In this document: positions 8,209 through 17,506 of the stretch, one piece after another
How positions within the stretch are numbered: position 1 is the stretch's first letter
Layout: each line of letters starts with the position of its first letter
Origin: Acidimicrobiaceae bacterium
GTDB lineage: Bacteria; Actinomycetota; Acidimicrobiia; Acidimicrobiales; RAAP-2
Length of the DNA: 64,000 nucleotides
Assembly (NCBI GenBank): GCA_003132165.1
Contig: PKWW01000066.1
Span: 1 to 64,000, forward strand
Direction of reading: 5' to 3'
The notes under the pieces: generated by a model
The model's database searches: none
What the model was told of the DNA's origin: nothing
Seen by the model: only the letters and a program-made list of their open reading frames with translations
Program-made: the position numbers and the translations under genes

Positions 8209-9309
8209 TTAGCGTCGGCTTGCGGCCTTCTTGGCTGGAGTCTTCTTCGCGACAGCCTTCTTCGCCGGAGCCTTCTTGGCGACAGCCTTCTTCGCGGCGG
8301 GCTTCGATGCCGCTGCGCCACAGATGGTCTCGACCATCATGCGCGCCACGAGGTAGGGGTCGATGTTGGCGTTCGGGCGACGGTCTTCGAGGTAGCCCTT
8401 CTTCTCGCGCGCGACTGCGCCGGGGATACGCACGGACGAGCCACGGTCCGACACGCCGTAGGAGAACTTCGTGTACGGGGCGGTCTCGTGGGCGCCGGTG
8501 AGCCGGTCCTCGATACCGACGCCGTAGGCGGCGATGTGCTCCTTGACGCGAGTGCCGAGGGCCTCGCAGCCGGCGATGATCGCGTCCCAACCACCGTTCG
8601 CGCGCATCTGCTTGGTGGAGAAGTTCGTGTGGGCCCCCGCGCCGTTCCAGTCGCCCTTGATGGGCTTGGCGTCAAAGCTCACATCCACGTCGAACTCCTC
8701 GGCGATGCGCTCGAGCAGCCAGCGCGCGACCCAGAGCTGGTCGCCCACGGCCAGCGTGTCGAGGATGCCAACCTGGAACTCCCACTGACCCATCATCACT
8801 TCGGCGTTGGTACCTTCAATGCCGATACCGGCGCGCAGGCACGCGAGCGTGTGCGCCTCGACGATGTCACGACCCGGCATCTTCGATCCACCGACGCCGC
8901 AGTAGTACGGACCCTGCGGTGCGGGGTAGCCGTCCTCGGGCCAGCCGTAGGGACGGCCGTCCTGGAAGAAGGTGTACTCCTGCTCGATGCCGAACATCGG
9001 CTCGAAGCTGGCGTACTTCTTCGCCGCCGCGGCGGCCGCCGCGCGGGCATTGGTCACGTGGGGGGTCATGTCGGGGTTCAAGACCTCGCACATGACGAGG
9101 ATGTCATTGGGTCCGCGAAGGGGGTCCGGACAGGTGAAGACCGGCTCTAGAACGCAGTCCGAAAAATGACCGGTGGCCTGGTTGGTGCTCGAACCGTCGA
9201 AGCCCCAGATCGCGGGCTTCTTGCCATTGGCAACGATGCGGGTCTTGCTTCGTAGCTTTCGCGTGGGCTCTGTTCCGTCAATCCAGATGTACTCAGCCTG
9301 ATACGACAA
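8209..9309 (-). CDS. glnII: Glutamine synthetase, type II (eukaryote-like), with a C-terminal Lys/Ala-rich tail
   Basis: A 366-residue type II glutamine synthetase. Residues 1-331 cover the compact GSII fold: YIWIDGT, IWGFDGSSTNQATG (34-47), FGIEQEYTFF, the GPYYCGVGG loop, GQWEFQVG, GDWNGAGAHTNFST, and the phosphate-binding segment RGSSVRIP. The enzyme makes glutamine in the cytosol. From residue 332 to the end is an unusual 35-residue tail built from AKKA/AKKAPAKK repeats, like histone H1-type and actinobacterial nucleoid-protein tails. GSII proteins normally end near residue 330-350 without it. The frame stays open and in register, so it is not obviously an assembly artefact. A Shine-Dalgarno (GAAGGAG) precedes the ATG. 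Confidence 0.93.
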   Translation of the reverse strand: MSYQAEYIWIDGTEPTRKLRSKTRIVANGKKPAIWGFDGSSTNQATGHFSDCVLEPVFTCPDPLRGPNDILVMCEVLNPDMTPHVTNARAAAAAAAKKYASFEPMFGIEQEYTFFQDGRPYGWPEDGYPAPQGPYYCGVGGSKMPGRDIVEAHTLACLRAGIGIEGTNAEVMMGQWEFQVGILDTLAVGDQLWVARWLLERIAEEFDVDVSFDAKPIKGDWNGAGAHTNFSTKQMRANGGWDAIIAGCEALGTRVKEHIAAYGVGIEDRLTGAHETAPYTKFSYGVSDRGSSVRIPGAVAREKKGYLEDRRPNANIDPYLVARMMVETICGAAASKPAAKKAVAKKAPAKKAVAKKTPAKKAASRR

Positions 9310-9404
9310 TGTTGCTCCTTCAAAGTGTCATCGCGCCCTTCGCGCGACCTCCTTAAGTCTGGCGGTTGGGGGACCCACCCGACCCCGAGTTCTGTTAACC
9401 CTGT

Positions 9405-9418
9405 GTGAAACGTTTCAC
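9405..9418. promoter_or_regulatory. Perfect 14-bp palindrome between glnII and nadE
   Basis: The sequence GTGAAACGTTTCAC is its own reverse complement. It lies 95 bp upstream of glnII and 37 bp upstream of the chosen nadE start. The AAACGTTT core is typical of LacI-family operators. GAAAC is also a GlnR half-site, and a GTTAAC lies 7 nt before it. It is a credible operator for one or both divergent genes; which regulator binds is unknown. Confidence 0.5.
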
Positions 9419-9455
9419 TGAGGGGCTTATCCGTCGCGCCGATAGGCTCGGAGTC

Positions 9456-11231
9456 GTGCCCGTCATCAGACTCGCTCTGGCCCAAATGAACGCAGTTGTG
9501 GGGGGTTTCGCCCAGAACGTTGAGACGCTGAGCCGATTCCGTAATCAGGCCGCCTCGCTCGGCGCTGATTTGGTGCTTTCACCAGAACTTTCGCTGACCG
9601 GCTACCCCCCTGAGGACTTGCTGTTGAAGGAGGGTTTCATCGCCGCCACGCGTGTTGCCGTGCACGATCTCGCCCAGGCGCAGAACCTTCCGCCGGTGCT
9701 CGTCGGCACGGTCGTCTCCGAAGGGGCCAGCGGCTTGTCGCTCGCGCCCTCGAGCGACGGCCGCGACGTCACGCGTTCCTCGCCCGACGACTTCAATCCG
9801 GGTCACATCGCCAACGCCCTCGTGCTGATCAGCGAGCACGGCGTCGTCGCGACTGCGACCAAGCGGCTGCTGCCCAACTACGACGTCTTTGACGAGTGGC
9901 GCTACTTCCACCCCGGCGTTGGCCCCCACACCATCATCAATGTCGGTGGTGTTGCCGTCGGGTTACTCATTTGTGAAGATGTGTGGACGAAGAACGGTCC
10001 CGCCGCCGAGCTGGCCGCCCAGGGTGCCACCCTGCTGGTCGTGGCCAACGCGTCGCCCTACGCGAGGGGACGCCGCGACGACCGAGAGGCGATGCTGCGC
10101 GAGCGCGCTCTGGAGACCAATTGCCCGATCGCCTACGTGAACCTCGTCGGGGGTCAGGACGAACTCGTCTTTGACGGCCAGAGTGTGGTCGTGGACGCCA
10201 GCGGCGACGTGATCGCTCGCGCCATCGCCTTCAGCGAGGAACTCCTGGTCGCCGAGATCGATGCGAGGTCGTCGTCGGTGGGCATCGTCGTCGATACGCT
10301 CTACGCCCGTGACGAGATGAGGACGCGGGCTTTGCATGTGAATCACGTCGCCGAGCCGCCCAGTGAGATCGAAGAGATCTACGAGGCTCTCGTCATGGGC
10401 ACGCGCGACTACCTGCGTAAGAATGGATTCCGCTCGGCGATCCTCGGCCTCTCGGGCGGCGTCGACTCCTCACTGGTGGCGACGATCGCAGTGGATGCGG
10501 TCGGCGCGCGCGCCGTGCGGGGTTTCGCCATGCCGAGCCGCTACTCATCAGCACATTCGGTCGCCGACGCCGAAGAGCTGGCGCGGCGTCTCGACATCGA
10601 TATCGCGACGATCCCAATCGAAACCGCGCATCAGGCCTTCGCTTCGATGCTGCACGGTGTGCTCGATGGCGGCCCGCTCGGGCTCACCGATGAGAACCTG
10701 CAATCGCGAATCCGCGGTGTCCTGTTGATGGCCGTCTCGAACGCGACCGGCGCCATCGTGCTCACGACCGGCAACAAGTCCGAGATGGCGGTCGGGTATT
10801 CGACGCTCTACGGCGACTCGGCGGGTGGCTTCGCCGTCATCAAGGACGTGCCGAAGACCCTCGTCTACGAACTCTGCCGGTACCGTAACGAGATCGCGGT
10901 CGCCATTGGTGATCCCGAGCCGATTCCGCTCTCGGTCCTCACGAAGGCTCCGTCGGCCGAACTGCGACCCGACCAGCGCGACGATCAGTCATTGCCGCCC
11001 TACGAAGAACTCGACCCGTTACTCGAGCTCTACGTCGAGGACGACGCCACCGCCGAGGAGATGATCGCCAACGGGCACGACGCCGCGCTGGTGTTGCGCA
11101 TCACGCGCCTGGTCGATCTCAGTGAGTACAAGCGCCGCCAGATGCCGCCGGGAGTTCGAATCTCGAAGAAGGCGTTCGGGCGCGACCGACGAATGCCGAT
11201 CACCAACGCGTTTCGTCCCGAGACCGTGTGA
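9456..11231 (+). CDS. nadE: Glutamine-dependent NAD+ synthetase
   Basis: A 591-residue two-domain enzyme that amidates deamido-NAD to NAD using glutamine. The N-terminal nitrilase-like glutaminase has the catalytic triad Glu44 (SPELSLTGY), Lys136 (TKRLLPNYDVFDE) and Cys173 (LLICEDVW). The C-terminal synthetase has the PP-loop SGGVDSS at 333-339 and the TTGNKSE motif. The GTG at 9456 starts exactly at the first beta strand (VIRLALAQMN). A longer reading from the GTG at 9405 would begin inside the palindrome and add 17 unrelated residues. The stop overlaps the next gene by one base. Confidence 0.92.
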   Translation: MPVIRLALAQMNAVVGGFAQNVETLSRFRNQAASLGADLVLSPELSLTGYPPEDLLLKEGFIAATRVAVHDLAQAQNLPPVLVGTVVSEGASGLSLAPSSDGRDVTRSSPDDFNPGHIANALVLISEHGVVATATKRLLPNYDVFDEWRYFHPGVGPHTIINVGGVAVGLLICEDVWTKNGPAAELAAQGATLLVVANASPYARGRRDDREAMLRERALETNCPIAYVNLVGGQDELVFDGQSVVVDASGDVIARAIAFSEELLVAEIDARSSSVGIVVDTLYARDEMRTRALHVNHVAEPPSEIEEIYEALVMGTRDYLRKNGFRSAILGLSGGVDSSLVATIAVDAVGARAVRGFAMPSRYSSAHSVADAEELARRLDIDIATIPIETAHQAFASMLHGVLDGGPLGLTDENLQSRIRGVLLMAVSNATGAIVLTTGNKSEMAVGYSTLYGDSAGGFAVIKDVPKTLVYELCRYRNEIAVAIGDPEPIPLSVLTKAPSAELRPDQRDDQSLPPYEELDPLLELYVEDDATAEEMIANGHDAALVLRITRLVDLSEYKRRQMPPGVRISKKAFGRDRRMPITNAFRPETV

Positions 11232-11743
11232 TGCCATCGAGCGATGAAGTCGTCGGGCACTTGCTCGCCTGTTTCGACGCCGTCTACCGGGTGCTGGGCG
11301 AGAACGCTCCGAGGATGACCAATGACGCCTACGTCGTGCGGTCCCACGAGATGAGCCGGGCCTTCGGCGCCGTAGCGCTCGAGATGCGCTCGTTCCTCGA
11401 CGACGCGTCGATCAGACCCCTGCCGGTCATCGAGGCGGTCCTATCGCACGCCTTCGTGAACGACGAGACCGGCGCCATGACCCTCTACGCCATGGCCATG
11501 GTCGTAGGTCCGCGAATCCTGGTGTCGGTTCGCGATGCCCACGAGCTTCTGGGATCGGACCCGGTGATGGGCGCCCTCTTGGACCACGCTGCCCAGGTTG
11601 GAGTGGCGGAGATCGTTTCGGTGGGCGAAGTGGCCAAAGGTCAAGCCCCGATTGAGGATCCGAGTTGGCAAGAGGCGGCAAGAGACCTCTCCAACACCCT
11701 CGAGTCGTCCGGAAATGCTGAAAGTTTCGGACTTTCCCGCTAA
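11231..11743 (+). CDS. Conserved-looking hypothetical protein downstream of nadE
   Basis: A 170-residue, mainly alpha-helical, acidic protein that I do not recognise. There is no signal peptide, membrane segment or metal motif. The ATG overlaps the nadE stop (TGATG), indicating coupled translation. Codon use matches the neighbours, which supports a real gene. The middle (TGAMTLYAMAMVVGPRILVSV) could form a buried helix and strand. Its position between nadE and a sigma factor gives no clear functional hint. Confidence 0.7.
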   Translation: MPSSDEVVGHLLACFDAVYRVLGENAPRMTNDAYVVRSHEMSRAFGAVALEMRSFLDDASIRPLPVIEAVLSHAFVNDETGAMTLYAMAMVVGPRILVSVRDAHELLGSDPVMGALLDHAAQVGVAEIVSVGEVAKGQAPIEDPSWQEAARDLSNTLESSGNAESFGLSR

Positions 11744-11807
11744 GTTGCGTACCCCCGTATAACTACATATGCCGGATTAACCGGGGCGGGAGTATCAAGG
11801 GAGAAGC

Positions 11808-12757
<950 letters not shown>

Positions 12758-12761
<4 letters not shown>

Positions 12762-13525
12762 CGGCGTAGTACCCGGGCCCGCCCTAAGACTGCGGCAATA
12801 CCAATGATCACCGCGCTGATCAGGAACGGCGTGTGTGACCTCGAACGATCGTGCGCTCGAACCGGATGCGTGAAGCTGAGTATTGGCCACTCGCTGTCGT
12901 GCGCCATGCGTGCTAACTGGCGATCGGGGTTCACCGCGTACGCGTGGCCAACCGCTTGGAGCATCGGAATGTCGGTCTCAGAGTCCGAGTAGGCGAACGA
13001 GTCGTTGAGGTCGATGCCGCGCTGGACGGCGAGCTCGCGCATCGCCACCGCCTTGTTGTCGCCCTGGGCGAAGAACTCCATCTCGCCCGTGAACTTGCCG
13101 AATTCGTCGATCTTGGCCTTGGACGAGATCGCGCCGGTGATCCCCAAGAGTTCGGCGAAGGGCTCGACGATCTCGGCGGGCGACATGCTGACCAGCCAGA
13201 CCTCGTCGCCCTCGCCGAGATGGTGGTCGATGAGCTCGAGGGCCTCGTCGTAGATGAGCGGTTCGATGACGTCGTTGATCGTCTCGGCGACCAGGGCGCG
13301 CACTTCTTGGTGATCCCAGCCCTTGGTGACCTTCAGGACCGATTCGCGGATCTTGGTGAGCTTGTCGTCGTCGGCGCCGAAACGCACGAAGAGCATCTGA
13401 CTTATGACCGCCCAGATCAGCGTCCGCCGACGAAGTAGTCCTCGCGCGTGGAACTCGGGACCGAGCGCCACGAGCGAGGACTTGGCGATGACTGTCTTGT
13501 CGAGATCGAAGAAGGCCGCGCGCAC
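12758..13525 (-). CDS. HAD-IB family phosphatase (SerB-like) with a C-terminal membrane segment
   Basis: A 255-residue HAD-superfamily hydrolase. Motif I is FFDLDKTV (Asp7, Asp9), motif II is SMSPAE, and motif III/IV are the conserved Lys (GDNKAVA) and SDSETDIPML. The IB subfamily includes phosphoserine phosphatase and acyl-phosphatase-like enzymes; the substrate here is not clear. A hydrophobic stretch near the end (FLISAVIIGIAAVLG), flanked by Arg residues, suggests a membrane anchor, as in several actinobacterial HAD-IB proteins. Confidence 0.86.
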
Positions 13526-13579
13526 CTCATCAATGCTAGGCCCCTCAGGTTGTGGGGATTCTGCGAAGTGAAATAAAAA

Positions 13580-14248
13580 TTAGGCAATAAATGCGGCGGC
13601 GCACTCGTGCGACGCATCACCCCGAGCGATCAAGATGACGTGATCGTGCTCGATGAAGCGCATCGTCGGCTGGGGCGTCAATGGTTGATCGCCTCGAACG
13701 ACCGTGACGACTCGTGTCGAATCGGGCAGACGTAGTTCGTCGAGTGTCAGGCCGCCCGCCACCGCCGGAGCGTTGGCGGCGAGGGTGATCTCGATCAACT
13801 TCATCTTGCCCTGGGCGAGATCCATGAGGTTGATGATCGAGCCGACTTCCACTGCCTCGTCGACGAGTGAAGTGATGAGCGCGGGTGTCGACACCGAGAT
13901 GTCGACGCCCCAGGTGTCGTTGAAGAGCCACTCATTACGAGAGTTGTTGATGCGGGCAATGACCCGGGGCACTCCAAACTCCTGCTTCGAGAGCCAGCTC
14001 ACGACGAGATTGTCCTCGTCGTCGCCGGTGGCGGCGATGACGACATCGGCACTGCGTAGGTCTGCGGCGGAGAGGTTTGCGTACTCGCAGGCGTCTGCGG
14101 CCATCACCTGCACGCCAGGCAGGAGTGACTTCAATCGCTCCGCGGTGTCCGAGTTGTGCTCGAGCAGTGTCACTTCGTGGTGACGATCGATAAGGTCGAG
14201 CGCGATGGCCGTGCCGACCGATCCTCCGCCCGCGATGACCACTCTCAT
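13580..14248 (-). CDS. TrkA-type potassium uptake regulator (CeoC-like)
   Basis: A 222-residue RCK protein. It has an N-terminal Rossmann fold (MRVVIAGGGSVGTAIALDL, 1-19) that binds NAD(H) or nucleotide, and a C-terminal TrkA_C domain (about 140-218). It overlaps the preceding trkA-like gene by 4 bases (ATGA), matching the ceoB-ceoC pair of other actinobacteria. Such pairs gate K+ uptake systems; the likely partner is the divergent APC-type permease. Confidence 0.88.
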   Translation of the reverse strand: MRVVIAGGGSVGTAIALDLIDRHHEVTLLEHNSDTAERLKSLLPGVQVMAADACEYANLSAADLRSADVVIAATGDDEDNLVVSWLSKQEFGVPRVIARINNSRNEWLFNDTWGVDISVSTPALITSLVDEAVEVGSIINLMDLAQGKMKLIEITLAANAPAVAGGLTLDELRLPDSTRVVTVVRGDQPLTPQPTMRFIEHDHVILIARGDASHECAAAFIA

Positions 14249-14898
14249 ACGAAGCCGCCGGCGAGCATGATGCGAAGATCTTCGAGTCCTTGGATGGTGA
14301 CGAGAAACTCGAGGACGTCGTCCTCCTGGGCGAACATCCCTTCGATATTGACCCGGCCCTGGCCGCCGCGGATCAGACCGACGACGCGCACGCTGTTCTC
14401 AATGTTGAAGTTGTCGACCGGGCGGCCCGCGAGGCTGTCGGGGACGATGCGCTCCACCAGGTGCAGTGCTCCCGTGCCGTCGCTCCACTCGATGGTGTCA
14501 TCGGTGGGCAGCACCCAGCGTTTTACCTGTTGGGTGGTCCACAACGACGTTGCAACGGTGGGGATGCCCAACTTCATGTAGATGTCGGCTCGCTGAGGGT
14601 CGTAGATGCGCGCCACGACGTTCTTCACGCCATAGAAATCACGACCGATCCGAGCGCAGAGAATATTTGTGTTGTCGCCCCGGGTGACGGCGGCGAGCGC
14701 GTGCGCCTGGGACGCCTCAGCCTTGGAGAGGATGTCGCGATCGAATCCAGACCCGACGATCGTCTGACCGTTGAAGCGGATCAGCCGACGAAATGCGTCG
14801 CGGTTCTTGTCGACAATGGCCACGGAATGACCTTCGTCGGAGAGTTGCATAGCAAGCCCCGACCCCACGCGGCCACAGCCGACCACAACGATATGCAC
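14245..14898 (-). CDS. TrkA-type potassium uptake regulator (CeoB-like)
   Basis: A 217-residue RCK protein. Its Rossmann motif VVVGCGRVGSGLA begins at residue 4 and the TrkA_C domain occupies about 140-215. The GTG start at 14898 was chosen because family members begin two residues before the first strand; the longer frame runs into the divergent permease gene. First gene of the two-gene minus-strand unit, with 67 bp to the divergent permease start. Confidence 0.86.
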   Translation of the reverse strand: MHIVVVGCGRVGSGLAMQLSDEGHSVAIVDKNRDAFRRLIRFNGQTIVGSGFDRDILSKAEASQAHALAAVTRGDNTNILCARIGRDFYGVKNVVARIYDPQRADIYMKLGIPTVATSLWTTQQVKRWVLPTDDTIEWSDGTGALHLVERIVPDSLAGRPVDNFNIENSVRVVGLIRGGQGRVNIEGMFAQEDDVLEFLVTIQGLEDLRIMLAGGFV

Positions 14899-14965
14899 AC
14901 GGTCATCAGACCACACTTGCGAGCGAAGGCGCAAGTATCGGGCCTCACGACCTAGGTGGTTTAAG

Positions 14966-17344
14966 GTGAAACTCGTGTCAGAAGCCGACAAGCAGTTAGC
15001 GAAGAACACCCCGGTACTCACTTCGCACGCGAATATCTCGACCGTGTACCCCGAGACGTTCGGGTACCGCATGAAGCGGATCCTGCTCGGCAAGCCCTAC
15101 GTCACCGAGCAGTTGAGCGGGGAACGACTGAATCGAATCGTGGCGCTCGGCGTGCTCGCACCCGACTGCATCTCCTCGTCGGCATACGGCACCGAGGAGA
15201 TCCTTACCCAGATGACGCCGTTCATCGGCTTGGCGGCCTTTGCTCTCGTGGTGCCCATCATGTTCGTGATTATTGGCGTGTTGCTCTTCGTGACCATCTC
15301 GTACATGGATGTCATCAAGTACTACACGACCGCCGGCGGTTCGTACGTGGTGGCTCGTGACAACTTCGGACCGAGGATCGCGCAAATCGCGGCGGTGGCG
15401 TTGTTGATCGACTACACGGTGACCGTCGCCGTGCAGGTTTCGGCTGGTTCCGCTGCGCTCGTCACCATGGTTCCCGGCCTGGGCAAATTCGACCTCTACA
15501 TCACGGTCCTGGTCGTGCTGATCCTCATTTACGGGAATCTACGTGGTCTTAGGGAGGCGGGTAGCTACTTCGCCTTTCCGACCTACTTCTACGTGCTCAT
15601 GTTGTCGGCGACCATCCTGATGGGTTTCTACAAGAAGTTTTCCGGCACCCTGCACATGGTGCACCTACCCCTGCAGAAGGCCTTGGTCGGCGGCGAGCTC
15701 GGCCACAAGGGCACCGGCGTCCTGATGGGCCTGGCCTTTATAAGTCTGCTGCGCGCGTACGCCAACGGCGGCTCGTCGCTCACCGGCCTCGAGGCGATCT
15801 CGAACGGCGTCGCGAGTTTCCGCCGGCCCGAATCACGCAACGCCCGAAAGACGCTGTTGACGATGTCGTGCATTCTCGGTTTCCTGCTGCTCGGCGTGAC
15901 GTTGCTCGCGGCGTGGACCCACGCCATCCCCTACGCCGCGGGGTACCCGACGGTTCTAGGTCAGGAGGTTGACGTCGTCTTTGGAGGGAGTGGCTTCGGT
16001 CACGCGATGTACTACACGGTGCTGTTGGCGACGATCTTGATCCTCTACACGGGTGGCAACACCTCGTTCAATGGTTTCCCGTTCCTTGCCAATTATGTGG
16101 CGACCGACAGGTACCTGCCCCGTCAGCTCACCAAGCGCGGGCACCGGCTCGCCTTCTCGAACGGCATCATCGTGCTGGGCGCCGTTTCGTTGACGCTGAT
16201 CATCGTCTTTGACGCCAAGGTCAACGCACTGGTCGCCCTTTACGCCATCGGCGTCTTTACTGGCTTCACGATGGCCGGCGCGGGAATGGTGTCACGGCAC
16301 TTGCGAGAGAAGACCGGCAGATGGCGTTTCGGTGTCGCTTCGAACGCCCTTTCGGCCGTGGTGACCGCGATCGTCGTGCTGGTGTTCGTCTTCGCCAAGT
16401 TCACCGAGGGCGCCTGGATCATTGTCGTGGTCGGCCCGATGATGTACTACGGGCTCATCCGCTTTAACAAGCAGTACGAGCGCGAGGTGTCGGCCTTCGA
16501 GGCGACCGCCACCAGCGAGAAGATGAGCATTCGGATGAACCGAGTCATCGTGTTCGTGGACCAGTACGACCTCGCCACCGAGCGGGCCCTGCAGTATTGC
16601 AACACACTGAACGCGTATTCGATCCGAGCGGTCCACTTCGACATCGACCCCCTCGTCACCAAACGCCTTGAGGAACGGTGGGGTGCGCCGAACACCGCGT
16701 CCTCGGGAATCAGCCTCGAGGTCGCCGAGTGCGAGGACCGTCGTCTTGACCGCGCGGCGCTCGAGCTCGTCGCCGACGTCGTACGCGATCCCGACGTATT
16801 CTGCATGGCCATCCTTCCCCGCAAGGGTTACGTCTCGCGCCTGCAGCGGCTGCTGCACGACCGCACGGCCGACGCGATGGCGAGCGCGGCCATGCACGTC
16901 CCGCGCACCGCAGCGACGATCATCCCGTACCGCTCGGGACGGACGAAGCTCGAGAAGGGCGCCGTCATTGAGGCGCCGCTGAGCGACCAGGTGGCTCGCG
17001 GCGGAGTGCGCGAGGATGCGCACCTCGAAGCCGACCTGAAGCTGGCCCAGCGCTCGGGCGATGCGGCGCCGATCGGCGGCCTGCAGGAACGCAACTTCGC
17101 CGAGATCGCCGGCCGCGTGCGCGCCATGACGATCACGCGCGAGCGCGGGCTCAACGAGTTGCGTTGCGTGATCGCTGACAACACCGGGTCGGTTACCCTC
17201 GTGTTCCAGGGCCGCTCCTACGTACCGGGTATCGAACGCGGCACTCGACTCCTGGTTCGAGGCACCGTGACGTCGTTACGACGCGAGGCGGTCATCCTCA
17301 ACCCGCAGTACGAAATCGTGGCTTCACCCCAATCCGACGAGTAA
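14966..17344 (+). CDS. APC-superfamily permease fused to a C-terminal OB-fold domain
   Basis: A 792-residue protein in three parts. Residues about 45-490 are an APC-type permease with some 12 helices (signature LAPDCISSSAYGTEEIL). Residues about 510-660 form a cytoplasmic domain (MNRVIVFVDQYDLATERALQYC) as in KimA/actinobacterial potassium permeases. The last 85 residues (AEIAGRVRAMTI ... LLVRGTVTSLRREAVILN) read as a nucleic-acid-type OB-fold. The family imports K+ or amino acids; K+ is favoured by the divergent TrkA pair. In mycobacteria a separate OB-fold gene lies in the same neighbourhood, so this looks like a fusion. The GTG at 14966 follows AGGTGG; a GTG three codons later is also possible. 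Confidence 0.85.
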   Translation: MKLVSEADKQLAKNTPVLTSHANISTVYPETFGYRMKRILLGKPYVTEQLSGERLNRIVALGVLAPDCISSSAYGTEEILTQMTPFIGLAAFALVVPIMFVIIGVLLFVTISYMDVIKYYTTAGGSYVVARDNFGPRIAQIAAVALLIDYTVTVAVQVSAGSAALVTMVPGLGKFDLYITVLVVLILIYGNLRGLREAGSYFAFPTYFYVLMLSATILMGFYKKFSGTLHMVHLPLQKALVGGELGHKGTGVLMGLAFISLLRAYANGGSSLTGLEAISNGVASFRRPESRNARKTLLTMSCILGFLLLGVTLLAAWTHAIPYAAGYPTVLGQEVDVVFGGSGFGHAMYYTVLLATILILYTGGNTSFNGFPFLANYVATDRYLPRQLTKRGHRLAFSNGIIVLGAVSLTLIIVFDAKVNALVALYAIGVFTGFTMAGAGMVSRHLREKTGRWRFGVASNALSAVVTAIVVLVFVFAKFTEGAWIIVVVGPMMYYGLIRFNKQYEREVSAFEATATSEKMSIRMNRVIVFVDQYDLATERALQYCNTLNAYSIRAVHFDIDPLVTKRLEERWGAPNTASSGISLEVAECEDRRLDRAALELVADVVRDPDVFCMAILPRKGYVSRLQRLLHDRTADAMASAAMHVPRTAATIIPYRSGRTKLEKGAVIEAPLSDQVARGGVREDAHLEADLKLAQRSGDAAPIGGLQERNFAEIAGRVRAMTITRERGLNELRCVIADNTGSVTLVFQGRSYVPGIERGTRLLVRGTVTSLRREAVILNPQYEIVASPQSDE

Positions 17345-17460
17345 TTCTCCATTCACCCGATTTCCCAGTCTGGGACTAGTGATTGGGGCCTTCGATGGCT
17401 CGAGTCCGCGAGGCATGGCCGGGGTGTGCTTCGATACCTGTCTATCTTGTAGAGCGAAAG

Positions 17461-17481
17461 AGGCGACCGTTATGGTCGCTT
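17461..17481 (+). promoter_or_regulatory. Hairpin in the topA leader
   Basis: An 8-bp stem (17461-17468 pairing with 17474-17481, one G-T pair) closes the 5-nt loop GTTAT and is followed by CGTTAATTA, 25 nt before the topA start. It could be a weak terminator for the upstream permease gene or a leader structure of topA. It lacks a true T-run, so the call is tentative. The rest of the 162-bp gap shows nothing I can name. Confidence 0.35.
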
Positions 17482-17506
17482 CGTTAATTAGTGAGAGGTG
17501 GTGAGC

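Noticed and set aside
8212..8316. The Lys/Ala tail of glnII as a frameshift artefact
   Set aside because: The frame and codon bias continue without a break up to a stop just before a good terminator, so it was kept as real, with read checking suggested.
9405..9455. Longer nadE start at the GTG in the palindrome
   Set aside because: It would add 17 residues with no family match; the palindrome is better explained as an operator and homology starts at 9456.
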